13,000 nt of DNA, from contig CAAGDP010000035.1 of NCBI GenBank assembly GCA_900768635.1, positions 1 to 13,000 of the forward strand, given 5' to 3'. The stretch's first letter is position 1. Each line of letters starts with the position of its first letter. Position numbers and translations under genes: made by a program. The stretch comes from Enterobacterales bacterium. GTDB taxonomy: Bacteria > Pseudomonadota > Gammaproteobacteria > Enterobacterales > Succinivibrionaceae. A model generated the notes under the pieces. The model was not told the origin of the DNA and did no database searches. It saw only the letters and a program-made list of their open reading frames with translations. Below are positions 7,004 to 12,208 of the stretch, piece after piece.

Positions 7004-8440
7004 TCATTTATCCCGGGAAACCAAATATCTCAGCAAAAACTGGCGATGTTTATATTCAAGACGTTGAGATAGAAAATGCTTGCGGCAAAAAGGACAATTT
7101 CCCCTGGCATCGGTAAAAGTGTGAAGAAATACAAAATCATGATGCTTCCTGACACAGTCAGCCAGAAAATCATACATGGAGCAGTTCCCCACATCCTGCC
7201 GCCAGCTGTACATCTGGTGGGGATACAGGGAGCCCGCCCAGGTGCCAAGATAATTCACCACCTGATAGTAAATTTCACAACTTTGCAGAAATTTTTGCTG
7301 ACGCACAAAGGATGAACTGAGGAAACCGGCATATACAGCTTCCGTAAAAAGCATAATATTGGCAAAAAGAGTTTTATGACCTGAATATTCCACCCGGGTC
7401 ATGGAAGTTTTATGGCGTATATCTTCAGGTAAACTCTGAATACCTTTATAAATATGCCTGATATTTTCCCGGCGCTGACGACGGAGCTTCTTTTGAGATA
7501 CACCGGTAATATGACTCACATCTCCGATAGTAAAACCCAGTTGCATAAACTCCACCGGCAGAAGCTCCTGCCTTATAAAGGACGGAGGATCGGTAACCCT
7601 CACACTCAGATCGCTGTTGCCGGAATTAATTTTTCCGGCAATCCTGGCAAAAAAGGAACTGAGATTCTGCAGGGCATCCTTCCGCATCATATTAATGTTT
7701 ATAAGAACATCCTCATCCGGTGATGTATTTTTGATTACCGCCGAAAGGTCCTGACGCAGCAGGGGAATAAAGCGCAGAAAATCCAGCTGTTCCTGAGCCA
7801 CAATACATTTAAGAACCAGTATCTGATCGCCCACCGCCTGGCGGATCTGGGGAATACTCAGTTTCCTTAATTCCTGATAAACCTCCAGTGTGGTACCAAA
7901 CGAACCGGGATATATTCTGCCCCCGGTTTTTAAAAATTCCACTACAATGGTTACCACATTTTCATTCCAGGGATCATAGGTACAGTTTTCCATCAGGAAA
8001 ATTTCAGAGCAGGAGTCAACTAACTCCCTTACTGCCGGCAGGTTCACATCCAGAACAAAACAGTTCTGGGGAAAAACCGCCAGCTCTGCAATTTCCTCAT
8101 CCTGCAGGTCGGTAATGATCTGTGACGGGAGCCGGTGAGAAGTTCCGGAAAAGAACTGTTGATAATGAAATGATTTGCCCTGCTGATCTTCTCTGGCAGC
8201 CTGTTGCAGGAGTTTCCAGCACATTCTGGCACAGCGGACAAGTTCCCGGGGACCGGTAAGAGACCACCTGTGGCGAAACACCAGAGGACAATCATCACTC
8301 AGATAATCTACTGATGTAATATCGGTCCCCGAACTCTCCTGATTATGATCTGAAGATAACTTCTTCTCTTTTGTAGTTTTACAGTCATCAATACTGCTAC
8401 ATAGTCTCGACAGCAGAAACTCCATATATGATCTGTCCAT
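7004..8440 (-). CDS. FlhD-FlhD-FlhC-like fused transcriptional activator (proposed), 478 aa
   Basis: The start at 8440 has GAGGA six bases upstream. The C-terminal part (about 287-470) looks like FlhC. LLPVEFMQLGFTIGDVSHITGVSQKKLRR (helix-turn-helix) matches the FlhC stretch around LQMLESETQLSRGRLIKLY. HKTLFANIMLFTEAVYAGF matches the FlhC helix around VHASMFCNAWQFLL. GNCPFCRKHFL (448-457) matches the first zinc cysteine pair of FlhC; the second pair is missing. Upstream are two stretches resembling the FlhD core ([20 protein letters not shown]): LQDEEIAELAVFPQNCFVLD (112-131) and LSIPQIRQAVGDQILVLKC (194-212), each followed by a helix. No membrane segment is seen. FlhD/FlhC relatives (SetCD, AcaCD) are the master activators of SXT and IncA/C transfer operons, which fits its place as first gene before traF. 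Homology to FlhC is moderately secure; the two FlhD-like modules are by-eye alignments. Alternatively, the N-terminal half could be an unrelated regulatory domain. Confidence 0.65.
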   Translation of the reverse strand: MDRSYMEFLLSRLCSSIDDCKTTKEKKLSSDHNQESSGTDITSVDYLSDDCPLVFRHRWSLTGPRELVRCARMCWKLLQQAAREDQQGKSFHYQQFFSGTSHRLPSQIITDLQDEEIAELAVFPQNCFVLDVNLPAVRELVDSCSEIFLMENCTYDPWNENVVTIVVEFLKTGGRIYPGSFGTTLEVYQELRKLSIPQIRQAVGDQILVLKCIVAQEQLDFLRFIPLLRQDLSAVIKNTSPDEDVLININMMRKDALQNLSSFFARIAGKINSGNSDLSVRVTDPPSFIRQELLPVEFMQLGFTIGDVSHITGVSQKKLRRQRRENIRHIYKGIQSLPEDIRHKTSMTRVEYSGHKTLFANIMLFTEAVYAGFLSSSFVRQQKFLQSCEIYYQVVNYLGTWAGSLYPHQMYSWRQDVGNCSMYDFLADCVRKHHDFVFLHTFTDARGNCPFCRKHFLSQRLEYKHRQFLLRYLVSRDK

Positions 8441-8514
8441 TGCCCATCCTCAATCAGCCCAGGGAAAAATTTTTCTGATAATAAGTAATGAAATCCAAAA
8501 TCTCCGGGTCTCAA

Positions 8515-8538
8515 TTAAGAATATTCTAAGAATCTTAA
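8515..8538. promoter_or_regulatory. Possible operator: AT-rich palindrome before the regulator gene
   Basis: TTAAGA at 8515-8520 is matched by TCTTAA at 8533-8538, and the segment includes the 10-base palindrome AGAATATTCT. It lies about 75 bases upstream of the regulator start codon. Function is inferred from position and symmetry only. Confidence 0.35.
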
Positions 8539-8638
8539 AATTATTATTGGACAGAAATCGGCCTGTATTGTCACAACTTGGTCTAAAACCTGAAGGAAAA
8601 TAGTGCAAATCAACTCTGAAAAAAATTCTGATCCTGCA

Positions 8639-8658
8639 CCTGAAAAAGTCTTTTCAGG
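8639..8658. promoter_or_regulatory. Perfect 8-bp hairpin in the regulator upstream region
   Basis: CCTGAAAA (8639-8646) and TTTTCAGG (8651-8658) pair fully around a 4-base loop. On the minus strand it is followed by TGCAGG and on the + strand by CGAAAAAA, so neither orientation has the T-run of an intrinsic terminator. Confidence 0.5.
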
Positions 8659-8774
8659 CGAAAAAACCGTTAAGACCCATCCCCTTCCGGAAGAAGATAA
8701 CTGAAGTGAAACAAAATACCTGAAGTCCCAAGGAACAGCTGAAATGAAACTGATATCAGAAGCCGGAATTTTCC

Positions 8775-8811
8775 AAAAAAAATATCTGCATCAGATAAGA
8801 ACCTGATACAG
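8775..8811 (-). terminator. Intrinsic terminator of ardC
   Basis: In minus-strand sense CTGTATCAG (8811-8803) pairs with CTGATGCAG (8794-8786), 8 of 9 positions, around an 8-base loop. It is followed by ATAT and an 8-base T-run (A-run at 8775-8782 on the + strand). It lies 45 bases after the ardC stop. A shorter T-run on the other side (ATAATTTTT) could make it partly bidirectional. Confidence 0.8.
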
Positions 8812-8855
8812 ATAATTTTTAATGACTTAAGATAACCCTGTAGTAAACAATCCTT

Positions 8856-9842
8856 CTATCCCTGCTGTTTTGACTTCATCCGGGAAAGAAGAATATTTAT
8901 AGCCTTATCCGCAGCTCTGAGAGCTTCATCAATGGCAGAGAGCTTTTGCTCCTCCTTAAACGGACTTAGCCAGCTGTGAAGATAAGCCAGCATGCCCTCT
9001 TTCTGGCCGGGTCTGAAATCAATTCCCAGTTCCTGACAGAGCATGAGACTTCCCAGTTCGGCGGTAAGTTCTTCCTGAGCATAGCAGAAGTTTCGGTCAC
9101 ACCCGGGAAGATTCTTTTTAGTCCAATGGATCAGCTCATGAAATAAAGCCTCCCATTTACTGCTTTCACTCTGAAAATCCTCATTGCGGGGAACATAAAT
9201 TACGTTCTCGTGAGGCACAAAGCTGGGCTGGATACCTGTTGCAGTCAAAAGTCGCACTGAATTAGCTTCCAGAAGCTGTTCAGCCTGTATATTGACCGAA
9301 GGGCTTTGCAAAGCGTAATTATCAATACGATAGCGATTAATCTTTTCCATCCGGGATTCATCAGACCATTCCACATTTGCATAGTTGAAAACTGCAAATG
9401 TGCGACAGGATCTTTTTTCGGTGGCATCCGGATCTTTTGCTCTTGCCTGCTCCAGAGTATCTGCCGTCAGAACTTTTCCGGAGGAATCCAGAAAACTTCT
9501 TATGAAACAGATAATGTAGCTAGCCTTAGAGCCGGGACGAACCCGGCCGGTGTTTAGATTAATCTGGCGCAAAGTGGAAAACCGCAAATCAATCTGATAG
9601 GAAGGATCCGCTAAGAGTTTTTCCAGCAGGGGCAGATACAGATTAAGTGCATTAACACCCCGATATACTGTGCCGGTAACCGGGTTGAAAGGACGCATAG
9701 GCTTTATAATGGAACTTGTCCATCCCTGTGACCATACCCCCCGTGCATTTTCAATCTGTTTTAAAATACATACTGCAGCCTGACTAGGCACATTTTGTTT
9801 TTCGCCATTACCGCAGTTTACATTCTTTTTAGTTACGTTCAT
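8856..9842 (-). CDS. ardC: ArdC-type antirestriction protein with zincin domain
   Basis: 328 residues. The N-terminal half (about 18-155) follows the DUF1738 (ArcN) ssDNA-binding pattern: helix with ILKQIENARGVWSQGW, then PFNPVTGTVYRGVNALNL (51-68), and later ASYIICFI and RTFAVFNYANVEW. The C-terminal half is a zincin-like metallopeptidase domain: HELIHW (235-240) gives HExxH, with EELTAELG (257-264) providing the third ligand region. YLHSWLSPFKEE (287-298) closes the family pattern. ArdC proteins bind single-stranded DNA and protect an incoming plasmid from type I restriction; the protease-like fold's role is less clear. GGAG lies six bases before the ATG, but this site is buried in a perfect hairpin. 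A terminator follows. Together with ssb just upstream it has the look of a conjugative leading region. Confidence in the family is high. Confidence 0.93.
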   Translation of the reverse strand: MNVTKKNVNCGNGEKQNVPSQAAVCILKQIENARGVWSQGWTSSIIKPMRPFNPVTGTVYRGVNALNLYLPLLEKLLADPSYQIDLRFSTLRQINLNTGRVRPGSKASYIICFIRSFLDSSGKVLTADTLEQARAKDPDATEKRSCRTFAVFNYANVEWSDESRMEKINRYRIDNYALQSPSVNIQAEQLLEANSVRLLTATGIQPSFVPHENVIYVPRNEDFQSESSKWEALFHELIHWTKKNLPGCDRNFCYAQEELTAELGSLMLCQELGIDFRPGQKEGMLAYLHSWLSPFKEEQKLSAIDEALRAADKAINILLSRMKSKQQG

Positions 9843-9869
9843 TTTCTTCTCCTTTCCCGGAGAAGAAAA
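9842..9869 (-). promoter_or_regulatory. Hairpin sequestering the ardC ribosome-binding site
   Basis: In the mRNA TTTTCTTCTCC (9869-9859) is the exact complement of GGAGAAGAAAA (9852-9842), with loop GGGAAA. The 11-bp stem covers the GGAG Shine-Dalgarno and the A of the start codon. Folded, it should block initiation; opening it would need a trigger, an alternative fold or active co-transcriptional timing. Confidence 0.75.
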
Positions 9870-9870
9870 G

Positions 9871-9897
9871 CCCCGCTGGGGAAATCCTCCCCTGGGG
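9871..9897 (-). promoter_or_regulatory. Alternating CCCC/GGGG blocks before the ardC RBS hairpin
   Basis: In minus-strand order the blocks are CCCC (9897-9894), GGGG (9892-9889), CCCC (9881-9878) and GGGG (9874-9871). GGGGA and TCCCC can pair, or the last CCCC-AGC-GGGG can form its own hairpin, but not both. These alternatives sit directly upstream of the RBS-blocking stem. Confidence 0.5.
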
Positions 9898-9910
9898 AAT
9901 ATTGATAAAA

Positions 9911-10022
9911 GACTTTTTCAAGTCGTAAAAAATCCCTGCCTTGTACAAGGTTTAGGAACGCCCGTCTTGCAGTAGAGCCGGCCGGGTAAGCCGATTACGA
10001 GGTAAGACCTCAGATAATCCGG
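9911..10022 (-). ncRNA. Structured leader upstream of ardC (motif copy 2)
   Basis: In minus-strand sense: hairpin 1 is CGGC, 7-base loop TTACCCG, GCCG (9993-9979). Then comes CGGG followed directly by CGTTCCT (9964-9954), hairpin 2 CCTT-GTAC-AAGG (9950-9939), a T6 run, and hairpin 3 GACTT-GAAA-AAGTC (9924-9911) with a GNRA tetraloop. The loop CCCG of hairpin 1 can pair with the CGGG, giving a pseudoknot. A further hairpin (10022-9991, GAGGT-CTT-ACCTC with flanking pairs) shares bases with hairpin 1, so the two exclude each other. The same architecture with compensating changes lies upstream of ssb. I do not recognise a known RNA family. It could act as RNA, or as folded single-stranded DNA during transfer. 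Confidence 0.6.
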
Positions 10023-10113
10023 TAACACCTGATCTGAACAAACTTCTTATTAAGAGATTCAGACTTTCATATCAGGAAAAATCTTTTAAAAAATTTTTTC
10101 CGGTAAGTAATCT

Positions 10114-10129
10114 CCTGTTTATCAACAGG
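10114..10129. promoter_or_regulatory. Small perfect hairpin upstream of the ardC leader
   Basis: CCTGTT (10114-10119) pairs with AACAGG (10124-10129) around TATC. It lies between the preceding terminator and the ardC leader, where the ardC promoter should be. No T-run follows in either direction; role unknown. Confidence 0.4.
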
Positions 10130-10160
10130 CAGATACACTTTAAAAATATTTTTCCTGATC

Positions 10161-10186
10161 TAAAAACCGGTCAGAAATCTGACCGG
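10161..10186 (-). terminator. Intrinsic terminator after the 86-aa gene
   Basis: In minus-strand sense CCGGTCAG (10186-10179), loop ATTT, CTGACCGG (10174-10167) pair perfectly and are followed by TTTTTA (10166-10161). It begins eight bases after the stop codon. Confidence 0.9.
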
Positions 10187-10193
10187 CAGGTAA

Positions 10194-10454
10194 TTAATTA
10201 AGCAGATCTGCGTTTCTCAGCACCTCAGGATCAACAACGCAAATGTTCTGGGCACATCTTAAACATACGATAAGATCACCTCTCACCATTTCCACCTGAT
10301 GCTGATAAAACCTTTTACCGGAAATTTCTGAAAAACTCCGGGTCATAAGACGATAGCTTCCCTGAAGCTCCTCCAGAAAAACCTCCAGTCCATGAGCATT
10401 AGGGATTACCGAGTTAATAAACATTTCTGCTTCATATGAAGAACCGATTAACAT
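10194..10454 (-). CDS. 86-aa protein of unknown function with a Cys cluster
   Basis: The ATG at 10454 is chosen because GGAGG sits five bases before it; that GGAGG overlaps an in-frame ATG four codons earlier (10466), which has no site of its own. The product has no signal peptide or membrane helix. The first two thirds look helical and mixed charge (VFLEELQGSYRLMTRSF). Near residues 64-71 is CLRCAQNIC, a CxxC plus a third cysteine that might bind metal. I do not recognise a family. It lies between the ssb terminator and its own strong terminator, inside the ssb-ardC block, so a role early in transfer (for example host-defence evasion) is possible but only by association. Confidence 0.7.
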   Translation of the reverse strand: MLIGSSYEAEMFINSVIPNAHGLEVFLEELQGSYRLMTRSFSEISGKRFYQHQVEMVRGDLIVCLRCAQNICVVDPEVLRNADLLN

Positions 10455-10504
10455 ATAAACCTCCATTCAGATTCCATTTCCAGAGGCTTAAGACTAAACA
10501 TCTG

Positions 10505-10529
10505 AAAATGGAACCTGATGACAGGTTCC
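10505..10529 (-). terminator. Terminator-like hairpin after ssb
   Basis: In minus-strand sense GGAACCTG (10529-10522), loop TCAT, CAGGTTCC (10517-10510) pair perfectly, followed by ATTTTC. The T-run is short, so termination may be partial and let the 86-aa gene be co-transcribed; no separate promoter for that gene is evident in the ~50 bases between. Confidence 0.65.
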
Positions 10530-10551
10530 GGTAAATGAAAATGTTTAAAGT

Positions 10552-10980
10552 TTAAAAAGGAAGTTCAGACATGGCATCATCCAGGGAGATAACCGGTTTT
10601 ACCTGATCTCCCGAAGCTGACTTGTTGTCAGAAGGATCCACCTTTGCTGTTTCCTCATTTGAGCTTTTCGGGAACATAATAAAGTCCGAGGCGATAACTT
10701 CAGTAATACTGCAGTTTTTACCATCCCGATCTAAATATTTGTTATTGTGAAGTCGCCCCACCGCCATGATGAGAGCCCCTGTCTTAAGACATCTGACAGC
10801 CAGCTCTGCCTTGTCGTGGAATAGAACAACCTTAACCCATTCTGTACTGTTAGCATTTTTGCCGTTACTCATAGAAACACCAACTGACAATTTTGCTACC
10901 GGAACTCCTTCCCTAGTACGGTACAAAACAGGATCACTACCCAGAAAACCCAATACTTCAACTCTGCAAAAACATTTCAT
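10552..10980 (-). CDS. ssb: Single-stranded DNA-binding protein (SSB)
   Basis: 142 residues from the ATG at 10980, which has GGAG eight bases upstream; a longer TTG start at 11028 would run through leader RNA structure. The OB fold is clear: RVEVLGFLGSDPVLYRTREG (about 6-25), VAKLSVGVS, EWVKVVLFHDKAELAVRCLKTGA (about 43-65) and VGRLHNNKYLDRDGKNCSITEVIASDF. A polar linker (about 100-130) leads to the acidic tip DDAMSELPF, a variant of the DDDIPF tail that recruits DNA-processing partners. Plasmid and ICE SSBs of this kind coat the incoming strand in the recipient. SXT and IncA/C elements also carry ssb upstream of their traFHG cluster, there with bet and exo, which are absent here. A terminator follows, and a structured leader precedes it. 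Confidence 0.95.
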   Translation of the reverse strand: MKCFCRVEVLGFLGSDPVLYRTREGVPVAKLSVGVSMSNGKNANSTEWVKVVLFHDKAELAVRCLKTGALIMAVGRLHNNKYLDRDGKNCSITEVIASDFIMFPKSSNEETAKVDPSDNKSASGDQVKPVISLDDAMSELPF

Positions 10981-11016
10981 AATCAATTCTCCATCCGTAT
11001 TCACGGAATAAATAAC

Positions 11017-11120
11017 CTCCCTTTTCAAGGAGCAAAAATCCTTTCCCGCAGGATTAAGGAACGTCGATTTTCCAATTAGGCTGCCCGATAAGCAGATTTT
11101 GTTTCAGAAAAACTCTGAAA
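11017..11120 (-). ncRNA. Structured leader upstream of ssb (motif copy 1)
   Basis: In minus-strand sense: hairpin 1 is CTGC, 7-base loop TTATCGG, GCAG (11095-11081). Then comes TCGA followed directly by CGTTCCT (11067-11057), hairpin 2 ATCCT-GCGGGAA-AGGAT (11054-11038) running into a T5 run, and hairpin 3 CTCCTT-GAAA-AGGGAG (11032-11017). Loop bases TCGG can pair with TCGA (one G-U). A further hairpin, TTTCAGA-GTTTT-TCTGAAA (11120-11102), lies upstream. Compared with the ardC copy, stem 1 changes G-C to T-A as a pair, stem 3 changes several pairs, and the GAAA loop and CGTTCCT are identical. The ssb start codon is 36 bases further on. Hairpin 2 plus the T-run could be an attenuator. Confidence 0.6.
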
Positions 11121-11273
11121 GAAAATTCGGTAGTAATGACCATGAGAACCCTGCTCTTAACCTAAAATTTGGTTTTGTGAATGAGGTTAATCAACTATCA
11201 GAAGCTTCCTTCTGAACAGTCTCCCCTGAATTATCAGTATGATTAAAAAAAGAACAGGCTTCACAGTGCCATT
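11121..11273. promoter_or_regulatory. Presumed ssb promoter region with an inverted repeat
   Basis: No supported ORF. TTAACCT (11157-11163) and AGGTTAA (11184-11190) form a 7-bp inverted repeat with a 20-base centre. Since a terminator lies at 11274-11296, an ssb promoter should start here, but I see no clear consensus. Confidence 0.35.
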
Positions 11274-11296
11274 AAAAACCGGATCCTAGGATCCGG
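11274..11296 (-). terminator. Intrinsic terminator after the 35-aa gene
   Basis: The 18-base perfect palindrome CCGGATCCTAGGATCCGG (11279-11296) is followed in minus-strand sense by TTTTTAATGG. A second small hairpin (AGGCG-CAA-CGCCT, 11307-11319) lies between it and the stop codon. Confidence 0.85.
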
Positions 11297-11320
11297 CTGA
11301 GCCTGAAGGCGCAACGCCTG

Positions 11321-11428
11321 CTATTTGCCAAATAACCTTCGATACTGCAGGAAGGTACCAACAAAGGTTCCCTCTACAGAACGACGGCGATAATCAAGAC
11401 GCAATTTATCAATATGATTTCTTCTCAT
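11321..11428 (-). CDS. 35-aa basic peptide of unknown function
   Basis: The ATG at 11428 has a GGGAG ribosome-binding site five bases upstream, and the frame runs 35 codons to TAG at 11323-11321. The peptide begins MRRNHIDKLRLDYRRRS and ends TFLQYRRLFGK. It is strongly basic (nine arginines, two lysines), without a membrane helix, and could bind nucleic acid. A strong intrinsic terminator 25 bases after the stop and a structured leader before the start make it a self-contained unit. That context is the main support. I do not recognise a family. Confidence 0.6.
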   Translation of the reverse strand: MRRNHIDKLRLDYRRRSVEGTFVGTFLQYRRLFGK

Positions 11429-11451
11429 ATGAACTCCCAATCAAATGACCG

Positions 11452-11494
11452 GGCGCCCTGCCTGGCAAAACCGAGGACAGCGCCTCAGTCAGGC
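11452..11494 (-). promoter_or_regulatory. Leader of the 35-aa gene with mutually exclusive hairpins
   Basis: In minus-strand sense GCCT-GACTG-AGGC (11494-11482) forms one hairpin. GGCGC (11484-11480) can instead pair with GCGCC (11456-11452), closing a stem with an inner CCT(C)GG-TTTTG-CCAGG hairpin. The bases 11482-11484 are used by both, so only one can form. The element ends 13 bases before the ribosome-binding site. Confidence 0.45.
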
Positions 11495-11977
11495 TAAAGA
11501 TACGTAAAAAGATACTTCCATCAGTTTTGTTTATCCTTTTGCAAGGGGCAGGAAGACTGAAAACTCCACTTAAAGCTTCATATCAGATGGGGCAATGACC
11601 CGATCTGTAAGTCAAATCCGATTGTAAAAGGGGGAGTAAATCAATTGAGACTGCAACCGGACTTAAATGCACGAAATCTGTCTAAAATGAATAATCTCTT
11701 TTAGAATGAGAACATAGAATATAGTTGAAATACGAAATGCTTTGGTGTTGATAGGCAGATCCGTCAGCAGGTAAAAGTTGTCCTGATATGAATTGGGACA
11801 AAATTTGCTTTTTCTAAGTTTTCGGTTAGGTATATGGAGTATAAGACAGAAAAAAAAGCGAATTGAACCTGATCTGAACGAATCAATTCAGTTCAATACG
11901 ATTCAATTTAGACTGATCCCGGTCATATTATTTCGTGAATAATACAGATCAGGCATCAAAATAATGTTAGTATAAGA
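11495..11977. other. Intergenic region between divergent units; inverted repeats only
   Basis: No ORF here is supported on either strand. Visible structure: CAGATGGGG...CCCGATCTG at 11584-11607 (one mismatch), ATTGAAC/GTTCAAT at 11862-11868 and 11891-11897 enclosing TGAA/TTCA, and TATTATT-TCGTG-AATAATA at 11926-11944. It should contain divergent promoters for the minus-strand 35-aa unit and the + strand zinc-ribbon unit. Base composition becomes more AT-rich to the right, which may mark the edge of the conjugation module. Confidence 0.4.
11926..11944. promoter_or_regulatory. Perfect AT-rich inverted repeat before the zinc-ribbon gene
   Basis: TATTATT (11926-11932) and AATAATA (11938-11944) are exact complements around TCGTG, about 60 bases before the + strand start at 12005. 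An operator is possible; no promoter consensus beside it is convincing. Confidence 0.35.
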
Positions 11978-12004
11978 TTGATTTATAGGAATAAGGATCA
12001 AGTG

Positions 12005-12208
12005 ATGTATTGTTATAAGTGCGGAAAAGAAATTCCTGATAATTCTGTTTATTGTCAATACTGTGGCGCAATAATTAAGGCAAATGAAAATAATAAATCA
12101 GCTAAACTGAAACTGATTGCCGGTGTTGTTGCCGGGTTTATTATTGCAATTTTCGGAGTTTTCAAAGGTTATGAATACGGCAGAAATATCGAGATCTTAA
12201 TCCGGTGA
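12005..12208 (+). CDS. Zinc-ribbon protein with one membrane helix, 67 aa
   Basis: The ATG at 12005 has AAGGA seven bases upstream; a TTG at 11978 is less likely. Residues 3-20 form a zinc ribbon: CYKC, 10 residues, CQYC, followed by GA. A polar linker leads to one hydrophobic helix (about 35-53, LKLIAGVVAGFIIAIFGVF), then a short tail GYEYGRNIEILIR. The ribbon should be cytoplasmic. The stop codon overlaps the GTG start of the next gene (GTGA), so the two are coupled, or they were once a single protein of the type zinc ribbon, helix, extracytoplasmic repeats that is common in gut bacteria. Composition is much more AT-rich than in the tra genes. Confidence 0.75.
   Translation: MYCYKCGKEIPDNSVYCQYCGAIIKANENNKSAKLKLIAGVVAGFIIAIFGVFKGYEYGRNIEILIR

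Larger units (their letters stand above)
8441..8774 (-). promoter_or_regulatory. Likely promoter and control region of the regulator-traFHG operon
   Basis: This gap between the ardC terminator and the regulator start has no ORF I can support. It contains an AT-rich palindromic element at 8515-8538 (TTAAGA and TCTTAA ends around AGAATATTCT). It also has a perfect hairpin at 8639-8658 (CCTGAAAA, loop AGTC, TTTTCAGG) and, in minus-strand sense, two copies of GTTTCAYTTCAG (8701-8712 and 8739-8750) 38 bases apart. Since a terminator closes ardC, a promoter for the operon should lie here, but no clear -35/-10 pair stands out. The repeats are candidates for regulator binding. Confidence 0.45.

Noticed and set aside
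6954..7007. Longer TraF start at 7007 (ATGA overlap with the regulator)
   Set aside because: It puts 18 residues before an otherwise normal signal peptide, and the ATG at 6953 has a well-spaced GGAG. The longer start is still possible through coupling.
7030..8115. Several 70-90 codon frames on both strands across the regulator gene
   Set aside because: They are shadows of the 478-codon gene, without ribosome-binding sites or family motifs.
8639..8658. Hairpin as an intrinsic terminator
   Set aside because: No T-run follows it on either strand.
10981..11028. TTG-initiated N-terminal extension of SSB
   Set aside because: It would translate the leader structure, lacks a suitable ribosome-binding site, and the ATG at 10980 has GGAG and gives the usual SSB N-terminus.
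11279..11296. 18-base perfect palindrome as a recombination or restriction-linked site
   Set aside because: The T-run directly after it in minus sense and its place just after a small ORF make an intrinsic terminator the better reading.
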